Part shown: one piece after another, positions 1 to 8,531 of the stretch
Position numbering within the stretch: position 1 is the first letter of the stretch
Layout of the letters: each line of letters opens with the position of its first letter
NCBI GenBank assembly: GCA_966211455.1
Contig: CBIHNI010000015.1
Location: forward strand, 1-64,000
Direction of reading: 5' to 3'
Length of the DNA stretch: 64,000 nt
From: 21-14-0-10-47-8 sp966211455
GTDB lineage: Bacteria; Bdellovibrionota; Bdellovibrionia; Bdellovibrionales; Bdellovibrionaceae
Translations under genes and position numbers: made by a program
The notes under the pieces: generated by a model
What the model saw: the letters and a program-made list of their open reading frames with translations, nothing else
Told to the model about the DNA's origin: nothing
Databases searched by the model: none

Positions 1-215
1 GTTCGGAACCAACTGGTTCCAGACTTTGTGAGGGGACTTAAAGACCCACCTCAAACCTCAAAGAAATAGATACCCGTGGCTGTGTGGACGAACATATTTT
101 TTTGCTAAATTTCACTCTCAGGCGCCGGCTTGCAGCCTTCGCGGCCGGCCAGGCACACGGACGGATGCACCTGCAATTACACCAACCCACCGCAGTGTCG
201 AGCAACCCTAACAAC
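1..215 (-). repeat. Interspersed modular hairpin repeat, copy 1
   Basis: Read on the minus strand, this stretch matches 50076-50216 closely, with a few substitutions and short indels, so the two copies are inverted relative to each other. Shared parts in order are a GCTCG...CACNGCGGTG module, an AT-rich patch, a CCACGGGTAT module, a TTTAAGTCCCCTCACAAAG module, and a hairpin with stem TGGAACCA/TGGTTCC. This copy carries about 66 extra bases (roughly 123-189) that the 50-kb copy lacks; the 11-kb copy has a counterpart sharing GCAGGT, CCGTCCGT and GCTGCAAG. It lies just past the 3' end of the minus-strand ATPase gene and continues off the left edge. No ORF with a ribosome binding site was seen in it. 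Confidence 0.75.
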
Positions 216-252
216 TAAAGAGCCGTAACGACCCTCAACCCCTCCCAGAGCC

Positions 253-1140
253 TCACCCAGCAAAATGAATATGCGTGTGTTTGCTTTCATTCATGTTGGC
301 TTTGCGACCTTTCAGCAAAAGACCGCAGCTGAAAACCGTGCGTTTGCCTTTTTCGCAGTACAGATAAAAATTGGCCGAGTTGTCGATGACCATTTTCAAA
401 CCCAAACCAGCGCCGCCGCGACCCAATTCAGGTTGGATTTGTTTTTCTGAATAGGCGTTGATCAGATGCGCGACCATTTGGTTTCGCTCTAAAGAGCCAT
501 GATTGTCGATGCAACCAACGAAGAGCTGCTCTTGATCGATCGCCGCGAAAACTTGAATCGAGTTTTCGGCGGCGTTGATGATGTTCGCGGTGCGCTCGAC
601 CTTGAAGGCCGGCGTTTGCTGAAAAGGGGCATTGTACAATGCGTTCGAATACAATTCGTCGGTGATTTGGATCGCCAGATCCGAGACGGACTCGATCTGC
701 GTTCTTTGCGCCAGGAAGGTGGTCAGCTGTTCCAAGATGCGGGTGCGATCGTTGGTCGAGCGGCCTTCCAGAAACAAGGTGGCATTCGAAGTTTTCCAGT
801 CGACGTCTTTCGAAAATCCGCGGAAGAAGAAAGGAACTTCGCTTTCCGCCAAAGTTTGCGGTTTCAAAATCATCAGGCCGGCCACCAAAAGTTCTTTTTT
901 AAGATCGTCACGGTGGCCCTGCAAGCAATGAGAAAAACCGCGGTTGTGCATTTGCAAGGAATTGTACATCGAGGATTTGTTCAGGATGATAATGCTTTTT
1001 TCCGGATCCACGTCATACAGTTCGTACTCGTTTTCCGGTAGTTCCAGGACCTTCAGTTTTTGCAGGCCCGAGCGGTAGGGTTCCAAAAATTCCGGCGTCC
1101 AGTGTTGGCTGCAAACTTCATAGGCGTTTTTGATTCTCAT
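253..1140 (-). CDS. Orphan GHKL/HATPase_c domain protein
   Basis: A 295-residue soluble protein whose C-terminal half is a histidine-kinase or SpoIIAB-type ATP-binding fold. The N-box is visible as DELYSNAL (about residues 162-169), a degenerate G1 box as DNHGSL, and a glycine-rich lid as GRGGAGLGLKM. No phosphoacceptor-histidine domain precedes it; the first 130 residues match nothing I recognise. This architecture fits an anti-sigma-type kinase or a phosphorelay ATPase rather than a classical sensor kinase. It is divergent from murG, and its 3' end runs into the repeat at 1-215. The ATG at 1140 has an AGG-type site about 10 bases upstream. Substrate and partner are unknown. Confidence 0.75.
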   Translation of the reverse strand: MRIKNAYEVCSQHWTPEFLEPYRSGLQKLKVLELPENEYELYDVDPEKSIIILNKSSMYNSLQMHNRGFSHCLQGHRDDLKKELLVAGLMILKPQTLAESEVPFFFRGFSKDVDWKTSNATLFLEGRSTNDRTRILEQLTTFLAQRTQIESVSDLAIQITDELYSNALYNAPFQQTPAFKVERTANIINAAENSIQVFAAIDQEQLFVGCIDNHGSLERNQMVAHLINAYSEKQIQPELGRGGAGLGLKMVIDNSANFYLYCEKGKRTVFSCGLLLKGRKANMNESKHTHIHFAG

Positions 1141-1239
1141 AGGGCGCCTACCTTTCCAGGTTTGCCTTCAGAAAGCCAGCAAAATACATCTCGACTCTTT
1201 AGTTCTTGTGAACTTGGACCAAGATGTTAAATTCTAGGA

Positions 1240-2346
1240 ATGATGAAGAAAGTGATAATCGCCGGCGGTGGCACAGGGGGGCATCTTTACCCAGGCTTAG
1301 CAATCGCGCGCGCGCTTGAAAAATTGGATCCGAGCATTGAAATTCATTTCGTTGGCACCGCGCAGGGATTGGAATCGAAAATCATTCCCAAAGAAAAATT
1401 ACCTTTGCATTTGATCGAAGGCGGCAAGCTGAACTTCTCGGGAAGCCCTTTATTGAAGCTGAAGACATTGCTGAAGCTTCCCATCGGCTTTTTCCAGTCA
1501 GTGCGGTTGATTCAGAAACTAAAACCTGTTTATGTCCTTGGTGTTGGGGGCTATGCGTCTGGGCCCTTTTTGCTGGCGGCAGCTTTGATGGGGAAACAGA
1601 CCGCTATTTGGGAAGCCAATGTCTATCCCGGGATGGCCAATCGTTGGCTTGCCAAGTTCGCCAAATCCTGCTTCCTGGTTTTTGAAGAATCCAAAAAATT
1701 GCTTTCGCATCCCAATCCGCAAGTTTTCGGGATGCCAGTCCGTGCCGAAATGGAAAAAACGGGATCAGCCGAAAATGCTCCGCGAACGGACTCTAAATTT
1801 CATTTGCTTCATTATGGCGGAAGCCAAGGTTCACGTGCCATCGGTCGGACCCTGTGTGCCGCCATTCAACAAGGTGGCGAGTGGACGAAGGATCTGAAAG
1901 TCGTGCACCAAACGGGATCCTTGGATCATAAGGATTTTTTGGAACGCTACAAAGGCTTCGAAAATTTGGTGGAGATTCATGAATTCATTTACAACATGCC
2001 GGATTTCTATCGCTGGGCCGATCTGGTGGTTTGCCGGGGTGGCGCCGGAACTTTAAATGAGCTGGCAGCTTTCGGTTTGCCGGCGATCGTGATTCCGCTG
2101 CCTGCAGCAGATGGCCACCAAGAGCACAATGCGCAGATGCTGGTGCAAGGGGATGCAGCCCGGATGATTCTGCAGAAAGATCTAACGCCCGAACGTTTGA
2201 TATCCGAAATCCAGGCTCTGAGATTGGATCCGGCGCGACGCGAACAGATGCGCCAAAACGTCCACCGTTTTCATCGTCCCAAGGCAGCGGAAATGATTGC
2301 CAAAGCTATTCTTGAAAACGTTGCCAAACAAACCTCTGGCACATAG
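1240..2346 (+). CDS. murG: MurG, lipid II-forming GlcNAc transferase
   Basis: Transfers N-acetylglucosamine from UDP-GlcNAc to lipid I on the inner face of the cytoplasmic membrane, producing lipid II. The GT28 fold is shown by the N-terminal GGGTGGHLYPG loop, the HYGGSQGS motif at the start of the second Rossmann domain, and the donor-binding CRGGAGTLNE and DGHQEHNA motifs near residues 265-295. At 368 residues it is the usual length. Two adjacent ATG codons (1240, 1243) are possible; the AGGA sequence sits unusually close to both. It starts a three-gene mur run with murC 12 bases downstream. The mraY, murD and ftsW genes that commonly precede murG are not upstream here. Confidence 0.97.
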   Translation: MMKKVIIAGGGTGGHLYPGLAIARALEKLDPSIEIHFVGTAQGLESKIIPKEKLPLHLIEGGKLNFSGSPLLKLKTLLKLPIGFFQSVRLIQKLKPVYVLGVGGYASGPFLLAAALMGKQTAIWEANVYPGMANRWLAKFAKSCFLVFEESKKLLSHPNPQVFGMPVRAEMEKTGSAENAPRTDSKFHLLHYGGSQGSRAIGRTLCAAIQQGGEWTKDLKVVHQTGSLDHKDFLERYKGFENLVEIHEFIYNMPDFYRWADLVVCRGGAGTLNELAAFGLPAIVIPLPAADGHQEHNAQMLVQGDAARMILQKDLTPERLISEIQALRLDPARREQMRQNVHRFHRPKAAEMIAKAILENVAKQTSGT

Positions 2347-2358
2347 GATCTCGGCATC

Positions 2359-3717
2359 ATGCAGTTGACCAAATCTAAGTTTCATTTTGTCGGGGTGGGT
2401 GGCATCGGAATGTGCGGCCTTGCTGAACTTTTGCACAATATGGGAGCAAAAGTCACCGGCAGCGATCTTTCGGAAAATGCCAACACCGATCGTCTGAAAG
2501 AGCTGGGCATTCCGGTTTCCCGCGGTCACAAAGCCGAAAACGTCGGCGATGCCGATGTGGTGGTCTTTTCCAGCGCAGTGCAATCGTCCAATCCGGAAAT
2601 TCAAACGGCACGCGCTCGGCAAATTCCGCTGATTCCGCGCGCCGAAGCCTTGGCCGAGATCATGCATTTGAAACGTGGGGTGGCAGTGGCCGGAACCCAT
2701 GGTAAAACGACGACGACTTCGATGACGGCGTCGATTTTCTTGGAAGCCAAAGTGCAACCGACCATCGTGGTGGGTGGACGATTCGAACAGATCAAATCGA
2801 CGGCTCTTTTGGGCGACGGTGAATGGCTGATTGCCGAAGCCGATGAAAGCGATGGCAGCTTCCAGAAGCTTTCTCCAGAAATCGCGATTATCACCAATGT
2901 GGATTCGGATCATTTGGATCATTTTAAATCTTTCGAAAATCTGCAGTCCGCTTTCGTGCAATTCGCACAGCGGGTTCCCTTTTACGGGCTTTGCATCGTT
3001 TGCGGTGATGATCCGCAGGTGCGGGCCATCTTCGAACATTTTCCAAAGCGCATTCTTTTCTACGGTTTTGACGAAAAGAACGATTACGTCGTCAAAGGGA
3101 CCAAGGGAAAGTACGAACTTTTCGAAAACACTTTGACCGGGCGAAAGAAACTGGGCGACTTCGAACTTCGCGTTCCGGGGCAGCACAATGCCTTGAACGG
3201 TGTGGCGGCGATGATCGTGGGTTTAAAAGCCGGATTCAGTTTCGAGGTCTGCCGCCAGGGTTTGATGAAATTTGATGGCGTCGATCGCCGTTTTCATTTT
3301 AAGGGCGAAAAAAATAAAATCCGCGTTTACGACGATTACGGGCATCATCCGACCGAAGTGCGCGCGACCCTGCAAGGTTTTCGCGAAAAATTTCCGGATC
3401 AGCGTTTGGTTGTGATGTTCCAACCGCATCGTTACTCGCGCACGCAAAGCTGCTGGCATGATTTCACGACTTGTTTTTCTCAATGTGACGAGCTGATTCT
3501 AACCGATATCTATGCGGCTGGCGAGATGCCGATCCCGGGCGTGACTTCGCAAAAGCTGGCCGAGGAAACCAAGCATTCGTCTTGCCAGTATCTGCAAAAA
3601 AATGAAGAGCTTCCGAATTTGATCGCGGCGAAATTGAAACCGGGTGATGTGTTCGTCACTTTGGGCGCGGGCGATGGTTGGAAAGTCGGAATGGAAGTTC
3701 TGGCTCGGTTGTCATGA
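2359..3717 (+). CDS. murC: MurC, UDP-MurNAc--L-alanine ligase
   Basis: Adds L-alanine to UDP-N-acetylmuramic acid using ATP, the first step of stem-peptide assembly in the cytoplasm. The Mur ligase order is clear: N-terminal UDP-binding GVGGIGMCGLAE loop (residues 11-22), central ATPase domain with GTHGKTTTTSM P-loop near 115, and C-terminal domain with DDYGHHPTEV near 327. Length of 452 residues is normal. The stop codon overlaps the murB start as ATGA, so the two are probably translationally coupled. Confidence 0.97.
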   Translation: MQLTKSKFHFVGVGGIGMCGLAELLHNMGAKVTGSDLSENANTDRLKELGIPVSRGHKAENVGDADVVVFSSAVQSSNPEIQTARARQIPLIPRAEALAEIMHLKRGVAVAGTHGKTTTTSMTASIFLEAKVQPTIVVGGRFEQIKSTALLGDGEWLIAEADESDGSFQKLSPEIAIITNVDSDHLDHFKSFENLQSAFVQFAQRVPFYGLCIVCGDDPQVRAIFEHFPKRILFYGFDEKNDYVVKGTKGKYELFENTLTGRKKLGDFELRVPGQHNALNGVAAMIVGLKAGFSFEVCRQGLMKFDGVDRRFHFKGEKNKIRVYDDYGHHPTEVRATLQGFREKFPDQRLVVMFQPHRYSRTQSCWHDFTTCFSQCDELILTDIYAAGEMPIPGVTSQKLAEETKHSSCQYLQKNEELPNLIAAKLKPGDVFVTLGAGDGWKVGMEVLARLS

Positions 3718-4598
3718 TCGAAATCAAAGAGAAAGTCAGTCTGGCGCCGTTCACCTCGTGGCTTGTGGGTGGGCCCGCCGACTTTTTCTGTCTGCCAAAA
3801 ACTTTGGATGAAGTGATCGAAGCGCAGAAATGGGCGCAAGCTCAAAATCTGCCAGTCACAATCTTGGGCGGTGGCAGCAATGTTCTGATCAGCGATAGCG
3901 GGATTCGTGGTTTGGTGATCGGGCTGAAATACCTGAGCGGCACAAGCCTTCAGGAAAATGGCGGACGGCTTGAAATCGTGGCCTGGGCGGGCTCTGGAAA
4001 ATCAGAGCTTCTCAAGATTTTTTTAAAACATAAATTGGCGCCGGCTTTTTTTCTGGCGGGCCTGCCAGGTGATATCGGTGGCGGAATTGTGATGAACGCC
4101 GGGGTGGCGGAAAGCTTCAAACCGCGCGAGTTCGTTGAGATCACCGATTGGATCGAAGTTCTCAGGCCCGACGGCCAAGTCGAAAAAATTCAGGCTTCGG
4201 ATTTAAAGTGGAGCTACCGCCACTGTCATGGCTGGCAGCCGGGGATCATCACGCGCGTGCAGATCAGCTGGCCGATGGAACCTGATGCCACGATTCTAGA
4301 GCAGGTGAAAACTGCGAACAAAATTCGTCTCAGCAAACAACCTTTGGATCAGCCCAGCTGTGGTTCGGTGTTCGTCAATCCGCCGGGACACAAGGCGGCT
4401 CAGTTGATCGACTCGAGCGGTTTGAAAGGTTTCACCGTGGGTGGCGCGCAAGTTTCGATGAAGCACGCCAATTTTATCGTCAATCAAGGATCTGCAAAAG
4501 CGCAGGATATTTTGCAGATCATTCAACACGTGCAAAAGACCGTGTTCGAACAAAAACAAGTTCAGCTCCAAACCGAAGTCGTCCGTCTCGGCTTTTGA
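3714..4598 (+). CDS. murB: MurB, UDP-N-acetylenolpyruvoylglucosamine reductase
   Basis: FAD- and NADPH-dependent reduction of enolpyruvyl-UDP-GlcNAc to UDP-MurNAc. The FAD-binding region shows GGGSNVLISD (about residues 45-54) and GLPGDIGGGIVMNAG (about 115-129); the C-terminal domain shows CGSVFVNP with the catalytic serine and GLKGFTVGGAQVS. The shorter build (294 residues) and GSVF motif fit the B. subtilis-like class II enzymes. The start at 3714 was preferred because it overlaps the murC stop as ATGA and gives the conserved N-terminus; an in-frame start at 3678 would add 12 unlikely residues inside murC. Confidence 0.96.
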   Translation: MIEIKEKVSLAPFTSWLVGGPADFFCLPKTLDEVIEAQKWAQAQNLPVTILGGGSNVLISDSGIRGLVIGLKYLSGTSLQENGGRLEIVAWAGSGKSELLKIFLKHKLAPAFFLAGLPGDIGGGIVMNAGVAESFKPREFVEITDWIEVLRPDGQVEKIQASDLKWSYRHCHGWQPGIITRVQISWPMEPDATILEQVKTANKIRLSKQPLDQPSCGSVFVNPPGHKAAQLIDSSGLKGFTVGGAQVSMKHANFIVNQGSAKAQDILQIIQHVQKTVFEQKQVQLQTEVVRLGF

Positions 4599-4772
4599 CG
4601 GCCGACCGATTTTGCGGCGGCTCTTTTAAATTGCAATCAAAAAGAAAAATATTTCTGGGTCACTCTGACCAGGACCTATTCCAAAATGCACAGTTGACCT
4701 GGTGATTCCTGTGCTTTCCTAGACAGTGTTTTTCTTCAGGGAGTATTTCTAATTTATTAGGAGGATCTCTCT

Positions 4773-6218
4773 ATGAAAACCATCAAGGAGCCCAATTTTC
4801 TGATGAAAATATTTTTCATCTTATCGTTATGTTTGTTCTTCGCCGCTTGCGCCAGCAAGCCTGAAAAGAACTTCACGTACGCACCGACCGCCAATGCGGT
4901 GGACGAACTTCACAATCTGAAGTCGGAAATGAACCGCACGGAAAGCGAACAGATCGCATTCTTTGCGCCGAACAGTTTCGACCAAGCCAACAAGCATTGG
5001 GATAAAGCCCAGAAGCTGCAAGAAAAAGGCTCCAGCAATGGCGAGGTCCTTGAAGAGCTGGGGCTGGCACGCAGTTATTTTGAACAGGCTCGCGGCGTGG
5101 CCGATCGCTCCTTGCAGGCGATGCCCGATGTGGCCGAAGCCCGCGAAAAAGCTTTGATGGCGGGGGCTGCACGCTTTCATCGCGCCGATCTGGTCAAGGC
5201 GGATAAAGATTTAATGGACGTGACGAAAGGTTTCGAAAAGAAAAATCCGGACGTTTCGTTGAAAGAACGCACAGAGCTTTTAAGCGCGTACAATGCTTTA
5301 GAGCTTCGAAGTATTAAAACTTCGCGCCTGGGCGATACGGCCGCGAATATCGAAGGTGCGAAAAAAATGGGGGCGGGTCGATACGCGCCTCGCACGCTGT
5401 CTTCGGCCGAAGGAAAACTTCGCAGTGCCGAGATGACGATCAATACCGATCGCCACAACGACGCCTTGGTCTCGGCGGCCCAAGACGATGCGTTTCGCGA
5501 ATCGCAAAAGCTTTTAAAGGTGACCGAAATTTCAAAGCGCAGTGGACAAACCGGTAACGAAGCTTTGGCTTTGGATATCTTCAATCGCGATCAGCAGATC
5601 GAATCCCTGAATACTCGTGTGAGTTCGACCGAATCGCAACTGACCGAAGCGCAGCGGGCGGCACAAGCGGCTCAGCTTTCAGCGGCGACGGCGACTTCAG
5701 AATTGGAAGGGCGCCGTTTGATCACCTCGATCCAATCACAGTTCTCTCCGAAAGAGGCCGAGGTTCTGCAGCAAGGAGACAATCTGATCATCCGGTTGAA
5801 AGCTTTGAACTTTGCTTCGGGCCGATCCGAAGTGCCGTCGGCAGCGTATCCCGTCCTGAACAAAGTGAAAAACACCATTCAGCAGTTAAATGCAAAGAAG
5901 GTCACCGTCGAAGGTCACACGGATTCAACGGGCGCGGCCACTTTGAATCAGAAAATTTCGCAGCAACGAGCCGATTCGGTTGTCAGATTCTTAGAAGACA
6001 GTCGCGTGAACTTGATGACTGGATCCAGTACGCAAACCGCTGTCGAGGGACAAAATAAAATGATGGGCGCGACCGAGTCGTCGGAAACCCAGTTCGAAGC
6101 TCGGGGCTACGGTTACGAACATCCCGTGGCAACTAACAAAACTAAAGAAGGTCGGGCGCAGAATCGTCGTGTTGACGTTGTGATCGCGACCGGAATGGCA
6201 CCAGACACGGCGGAATGA
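4773..6218 (+). CDS. OmpA-family lipoprotein with DUF4398-like N-terminal region
   Basis: A 481-residue outer-membrane lipoprotein predicted to bind peptidoglycan. An AGGAGG site 8 bases before the ATG fixes the start. The signal peptide carries an extended N-region and a lipobox ending FAAC (Cys 27). Residues about 45-110 resemble the helical DUF4398 region (alanine-rich, QANKHWDKAQKL), followed by a long helical stretch to about 310. The C-terminal OmpA domain shows LNFASGRSEV, VEGHTDSTG and RAQNRRVDVVI, interrupted by an insertion around 410-435. It sits between murB and ftsQ, where ddl is often found, which suggests a role tying the envelope to wall synthesis (inference). A GC-rich hairpin follows. 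Confidence 0.88.
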   Translation: MKTIKEPNFLMKIFFILSLCLFFAACASKPEKNFTYAPTANAVDELHNLKSEMNRTESEQIAFFAPNSFDQANKHWDKAQKLQEKGSSNGEVLEELGLARSYFEQARGVADRSLQAMPDVAEAREKALMAGAARFHRADLVKADKDLMDVTKGFEKKNPDVSLKERTELLSAYNALELRSIKTSRLGDTAANIEGAKKMGAGRYAPRTLSSAEGKLRSAEMTINTDRHNDALVSAAQDDAFRESQKLLKVTEISKRSGQTGNEALALDIFNRDQQIESLNTRVSSTESQLTEAQRAAQAAQLSAATATSELEGRRLITSIQSQFSPKEAEVLQQGDNLIIRLKALNFASGRSEVPSAAYPVLNKVKNTIQQLNAKKVTVEGHTDSTGAATLNQKISQQRADSVVRFLEDSRVNLMTGSSTQTAVEGQNKMMGATESSETQFEARGYGYEHPVATNKTKEGRAQNRRVDVVIATGMAPDTAE

Positions 6219-6236
6219 TTCCGTCCTACTCTCTCC

Positions 6237-6266
6237 GCATCGGGCCTTTCAGCCAAGGCCCGATGC
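6237..6266 (+). terminator. Hairpin terminator after OmpA-like lipoprotein
   Basis: A 12-bp perfect GC-rich stem (GCATCGGGCCTT / AAGGCCCGATGC) with a 6-base loop lies 18 bases past the stop. It is followed by a pyrimidine-rich but not uninterrupted T tract, so it may be a partial terminator between this gene and ftsQ. Confidence 0.6.
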
Positions 6267-6352
6267 CTCCTTCCCGGCTTCTAGCTTTAGGTCCGGCTCT
6301 CCCGTGAAGATTTCCCAAACCCCCTGAGATTCCGTAGAATCAAATCAGCAAT

Positions 6353-7096
6353 ATGAAAAAACTGATTCTGAAGCTCTTGATTGTTGTGGTTGTGATTCCG
6401 GCCTTGGTTATAGGAACGATTCGTTGGTTGGATCAAAGCGGTTTTTTCAATCTGGATCACATCGAAATCACCATTGAAAACGGTGACGTCAATCCGCAGT
6501 TCTTGCAACCTTTGGTGGCCGATCTCAATGCCCAGCTGGAAACATTTCGCGGTCAATCTTTGTGGCATTTGGATCTTCCGAAAGTTTCCGCGCTTGTGCA
6601 AAAGATGGCGTGGGTCGAAGAAAGCGCGATCGCGCGCAGTTGGCCGACACGGTTGAACGTGAAAGTTCATCCGAAAAGCGTGAAGCTTCTTTATCTTTCA
6701 AAATCCGGAGATATTTTTCCGATCGTCGCTGACGGAAATTTTCTTGCGCCGGTCAGCCCGAAGACGGCGCCGGATGTGACATTGCTAGAAGGTCCGCTTT
6801 TCGAGAACAATCTGCCGATGCGAAAAAAAGCGGTGAAGCTGATCGAAGAAATTCCGCAAGAGGGAAAATTTTCGAATCAAAAAATTTCGGAACTTCGTTT
6901 CGATCCGAAAGAAGGATTTTGGGCGACGCTGATTCAGAGCGGAATCAAAGTGAAAATCGGCGAAGAAAATATTCCGTTGAAAGCTGCACGTGTCTCTCAG
7001 GTGCTCGAGTATCTTGAAACGCGCGAGTTAGAAGCACGCGTCATCGATGCGAATTTGTCAAAAAAAGTTCTTGTCAGGCTGCGTAAGGATCCCTAA
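6353..7096 (+). CDS. ftsQ: FtsQ, divisome POTRA-domain membrane protein
   Basis: A bitopic division protein: a short cytoplasmic start, one transmembrane helix (residues about 5-24), then a POTRA domain beginning near residue 35 (FFNLDHIEITIENG) and a beta domain with SWPTRLNVKVHPKSVKLLYL and GDIFPIVADGNFL. At 247 residues it matches the family. Position directly before ftsA and ftsZ supports the name. No strong ribosome binding site is visible before the ATG. Confidence 0.88.
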   Translation: MKKLILKLLIVVVVIPALVIGTIRWLDQSGFFNLDHIEITIENGDVNPQFLQPLVADLNAQLETFRGQSLWHLDLPKVSALVQKMAWVEESAIARSWPTRLNVKVHPKSVKLLYLSKSGDIFPIVADGNFLAPVSPKTAPDVTLLEGPLFENNLPMRKKAVKLIEEIPQEGKFSNQKISELRFDPKEGFWATLIQSGIKVKIGEENIPLKAARVSQVLEYLETRELEARVIDANLSKKVLVRLRKDP

Positions 7097-7111
7097 GCTT
7101 TAAGTCTAGGG

Positions 7112-7153
7112 ACAAATGTCTTGGAAGACGTTTGTTTAAGAACTGAACAGTTC
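7112..7153 (+). promoter_or_regulatory. Two adjacent inverted repeats between ftsQ and ftsA
   Basis: An 11-bp inverted repeat with a 2-base centre (ACAAATGTCTT gg AAGACGTTTGT, one mismatch, 7112-7135) is followed by GAACTG aa CAGTTC (7140-7153). Either could be a protein-binding operator or an RNA hairpin in the ftsA leader. No T tract follows, so a simple terminator is unlikely. Confidence 0.4.
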
Positions 7154-7176
7154 CCCACTTACGGACGAGTCTACAA

Positions 7177-8490
7177 ATGAATACGAAACTGTCACAAAAA
7201 GGTGCAAGACCTCTTGTTATTGCTGGCTTAGACATTGGTTCATCCAAGGTCAGCGTGGTCATTGCAACTCTAGATCGGGCCTCCGATAAGAATCTAGATC
7301 CATCTCATCTCGAAAATCCAAAATTGGAAATCGTGGGTCTGGGAACTGCTCCGAACACTGGCATTCGACAAGGTGTTGTCGTCAACATCGAAGCAACGGC
7401 CGAATCCATCCGCAAAGCTCGCGAAGAAGCTGAATTGATGTCAGGCTACAAAATCGAAGAAGTGTGGGTGGGGGTTTCTGGCTCGCACATTAAATCTTTC
7501 GATTCCAAGGGCATGGTTGCGATCAAAAACAAAGAAGTCACGAATCAAGATGTTGAGCGCGTGATCGAGGCGGCAAAAGCCGTCGCAGTTCCAACGGATC
7601 GCAGTGTTTTACACGTCTTACCTCGCGAATACAAAGTCGACGGTCAGGACGGGATCTTGGATCCGATCGGCATGTCTGGCATCCGTTTGGAAGCCAACGT
7701 GCACATCGTCACCAGCAGTCAAACGGCGCTGGCAAATAACGTGAAATGCATTGAAAAAGCGGGTCTCAAAGTTTTGGGATTTGTTTTGGATCCTTTGGCT
7801 TCCGCCATGGCGGTTTTGTCGGAAGACGAAAAAGCTTTGGGCGTTTGCGTTGTCGATATGGGCGCGGGTTCTTGCAACAGCATCTATTTCGTCAACGGCA
7901 GTGTGGCGCACACTTCGGTTGTGCCTGTCGGTGGACAGCATTTCACACACGACGTCGCCATCGGTCTGCGCACACCGCAAGTGGCGGCGGAAGAATTGAA
8001 GAAAAAATACGGCAGCGCCATGGCGACTTTGGTGAATGAAGAAGACACCATCGAAGTCGAAGGCGTTGGCGGTCGCAAAGCTCGCACGGTGCTGAGACGG
8101 GATCTCGCCGAAGTGATCGAGCCGCGCGCTGAAGAAACTTTGCAAATGATTTCAAATGATTTGAGAATGAGTGGCTTCTTACCTTTGTTAGGCTCTGGAG
8201 TGGTCCTGACGGGTGGAGCTTCTCAGTTGGAAGGTTTGGTTGAGATGGGCGAGTTCATCTTTGATGTGCCTGTTCGTCGCGGCCTGCCTGTTGGTTCGAA
8301 CGAGAAGGTGGCTGGATTGACTGAAGTTGTGAAGTCTGGAGCTTACTCAACTTCCGTGGGTCTTCTGCTTTACGGACTTGCTCAGAAGAAATTCACCAAA
8401 GCAAGTTCAATGAAGAATGAAGACGCCATCGCGGAAAGCCTGAACTCGTTCGGAACGAAAATGAAAAACTTCTTTGAGGGATTATTTTAA
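7177..8490 (+). CDS. ftsA: FtsA, actin-like Z-ring membrane anchor
   Basis: Actin-fold ATPase that tethers FtsZ to the membrane and recruits later division proteins. Phosphate-1 loop GLDIGSSKVSVVIA lies at residues 18-31; the SHS2-type 1C domain follows (VVVNIEATAESIRKAREEAE); phosphate-2 VVDMGAGSCN lies near 226 and the adenosine motif LTGGASQLEGL near 345. The C-terminus ends in the amphipathic membrane-targeting helix NSFGTKMKNFFEGLF. Length 437 is normal. Followed 41 bases later by ftsZ. Confidence 0.97.
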   Translation: MNTKLSQKGARPLVIAGLDIGSSKVSVVIATLDRASDKNLDPSHLENPKLEIVGLGTAPNTGIRQGVVVNIEATAESIRKAREEAELMSGYKIEEVWVGVSGSHIKSFDSKGMVAIKNKEVTNQDVERVIEAAKAVAVPTDRSVLHVLPREYKVDGQDGILDPIGMSGIRLEANVHIVTSSQTALANNVKCIEKAGLKVLGFVLDPLASAMAVLSEDEKALGVCVVDMGAGSCNSIYFVNGSVAHTSVVPVGGQHFTHDVAIGLRTPQVAAEELKKKYGSAMATLVNEEDTIEVEGVGGRKARTVLRRDLAEVIEPRAEETLQMISNDLRMSGFLPLLGSGVVLTGGASQLEGLVEMGEFIFDVPVRRGLPVGSNEKVAGLTEVVKSGAYSTSVGLLLYGLAQKKFTKASSMKNEDAIAESLNSFGTKMKNFFEGLF

Positions 8491-8531
8491 AATCGTCTCT
8501 GCATCACTGCTGAGGCTAGGAGGGCGGCATC

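Noticed and set aside
2182..3186. 334-codon minus-strand frame opposite murC
   Set aside because: Antisense to a strongly conserved gene, with no start signal and shadow-like composition.
4694..4720. Possible promoter TTGACC before the OmpA-like lipoprotein
   Set aside because: No acceptable -10 element at 16-18 bases; the nearest (TAGACA) is 20 bases away.
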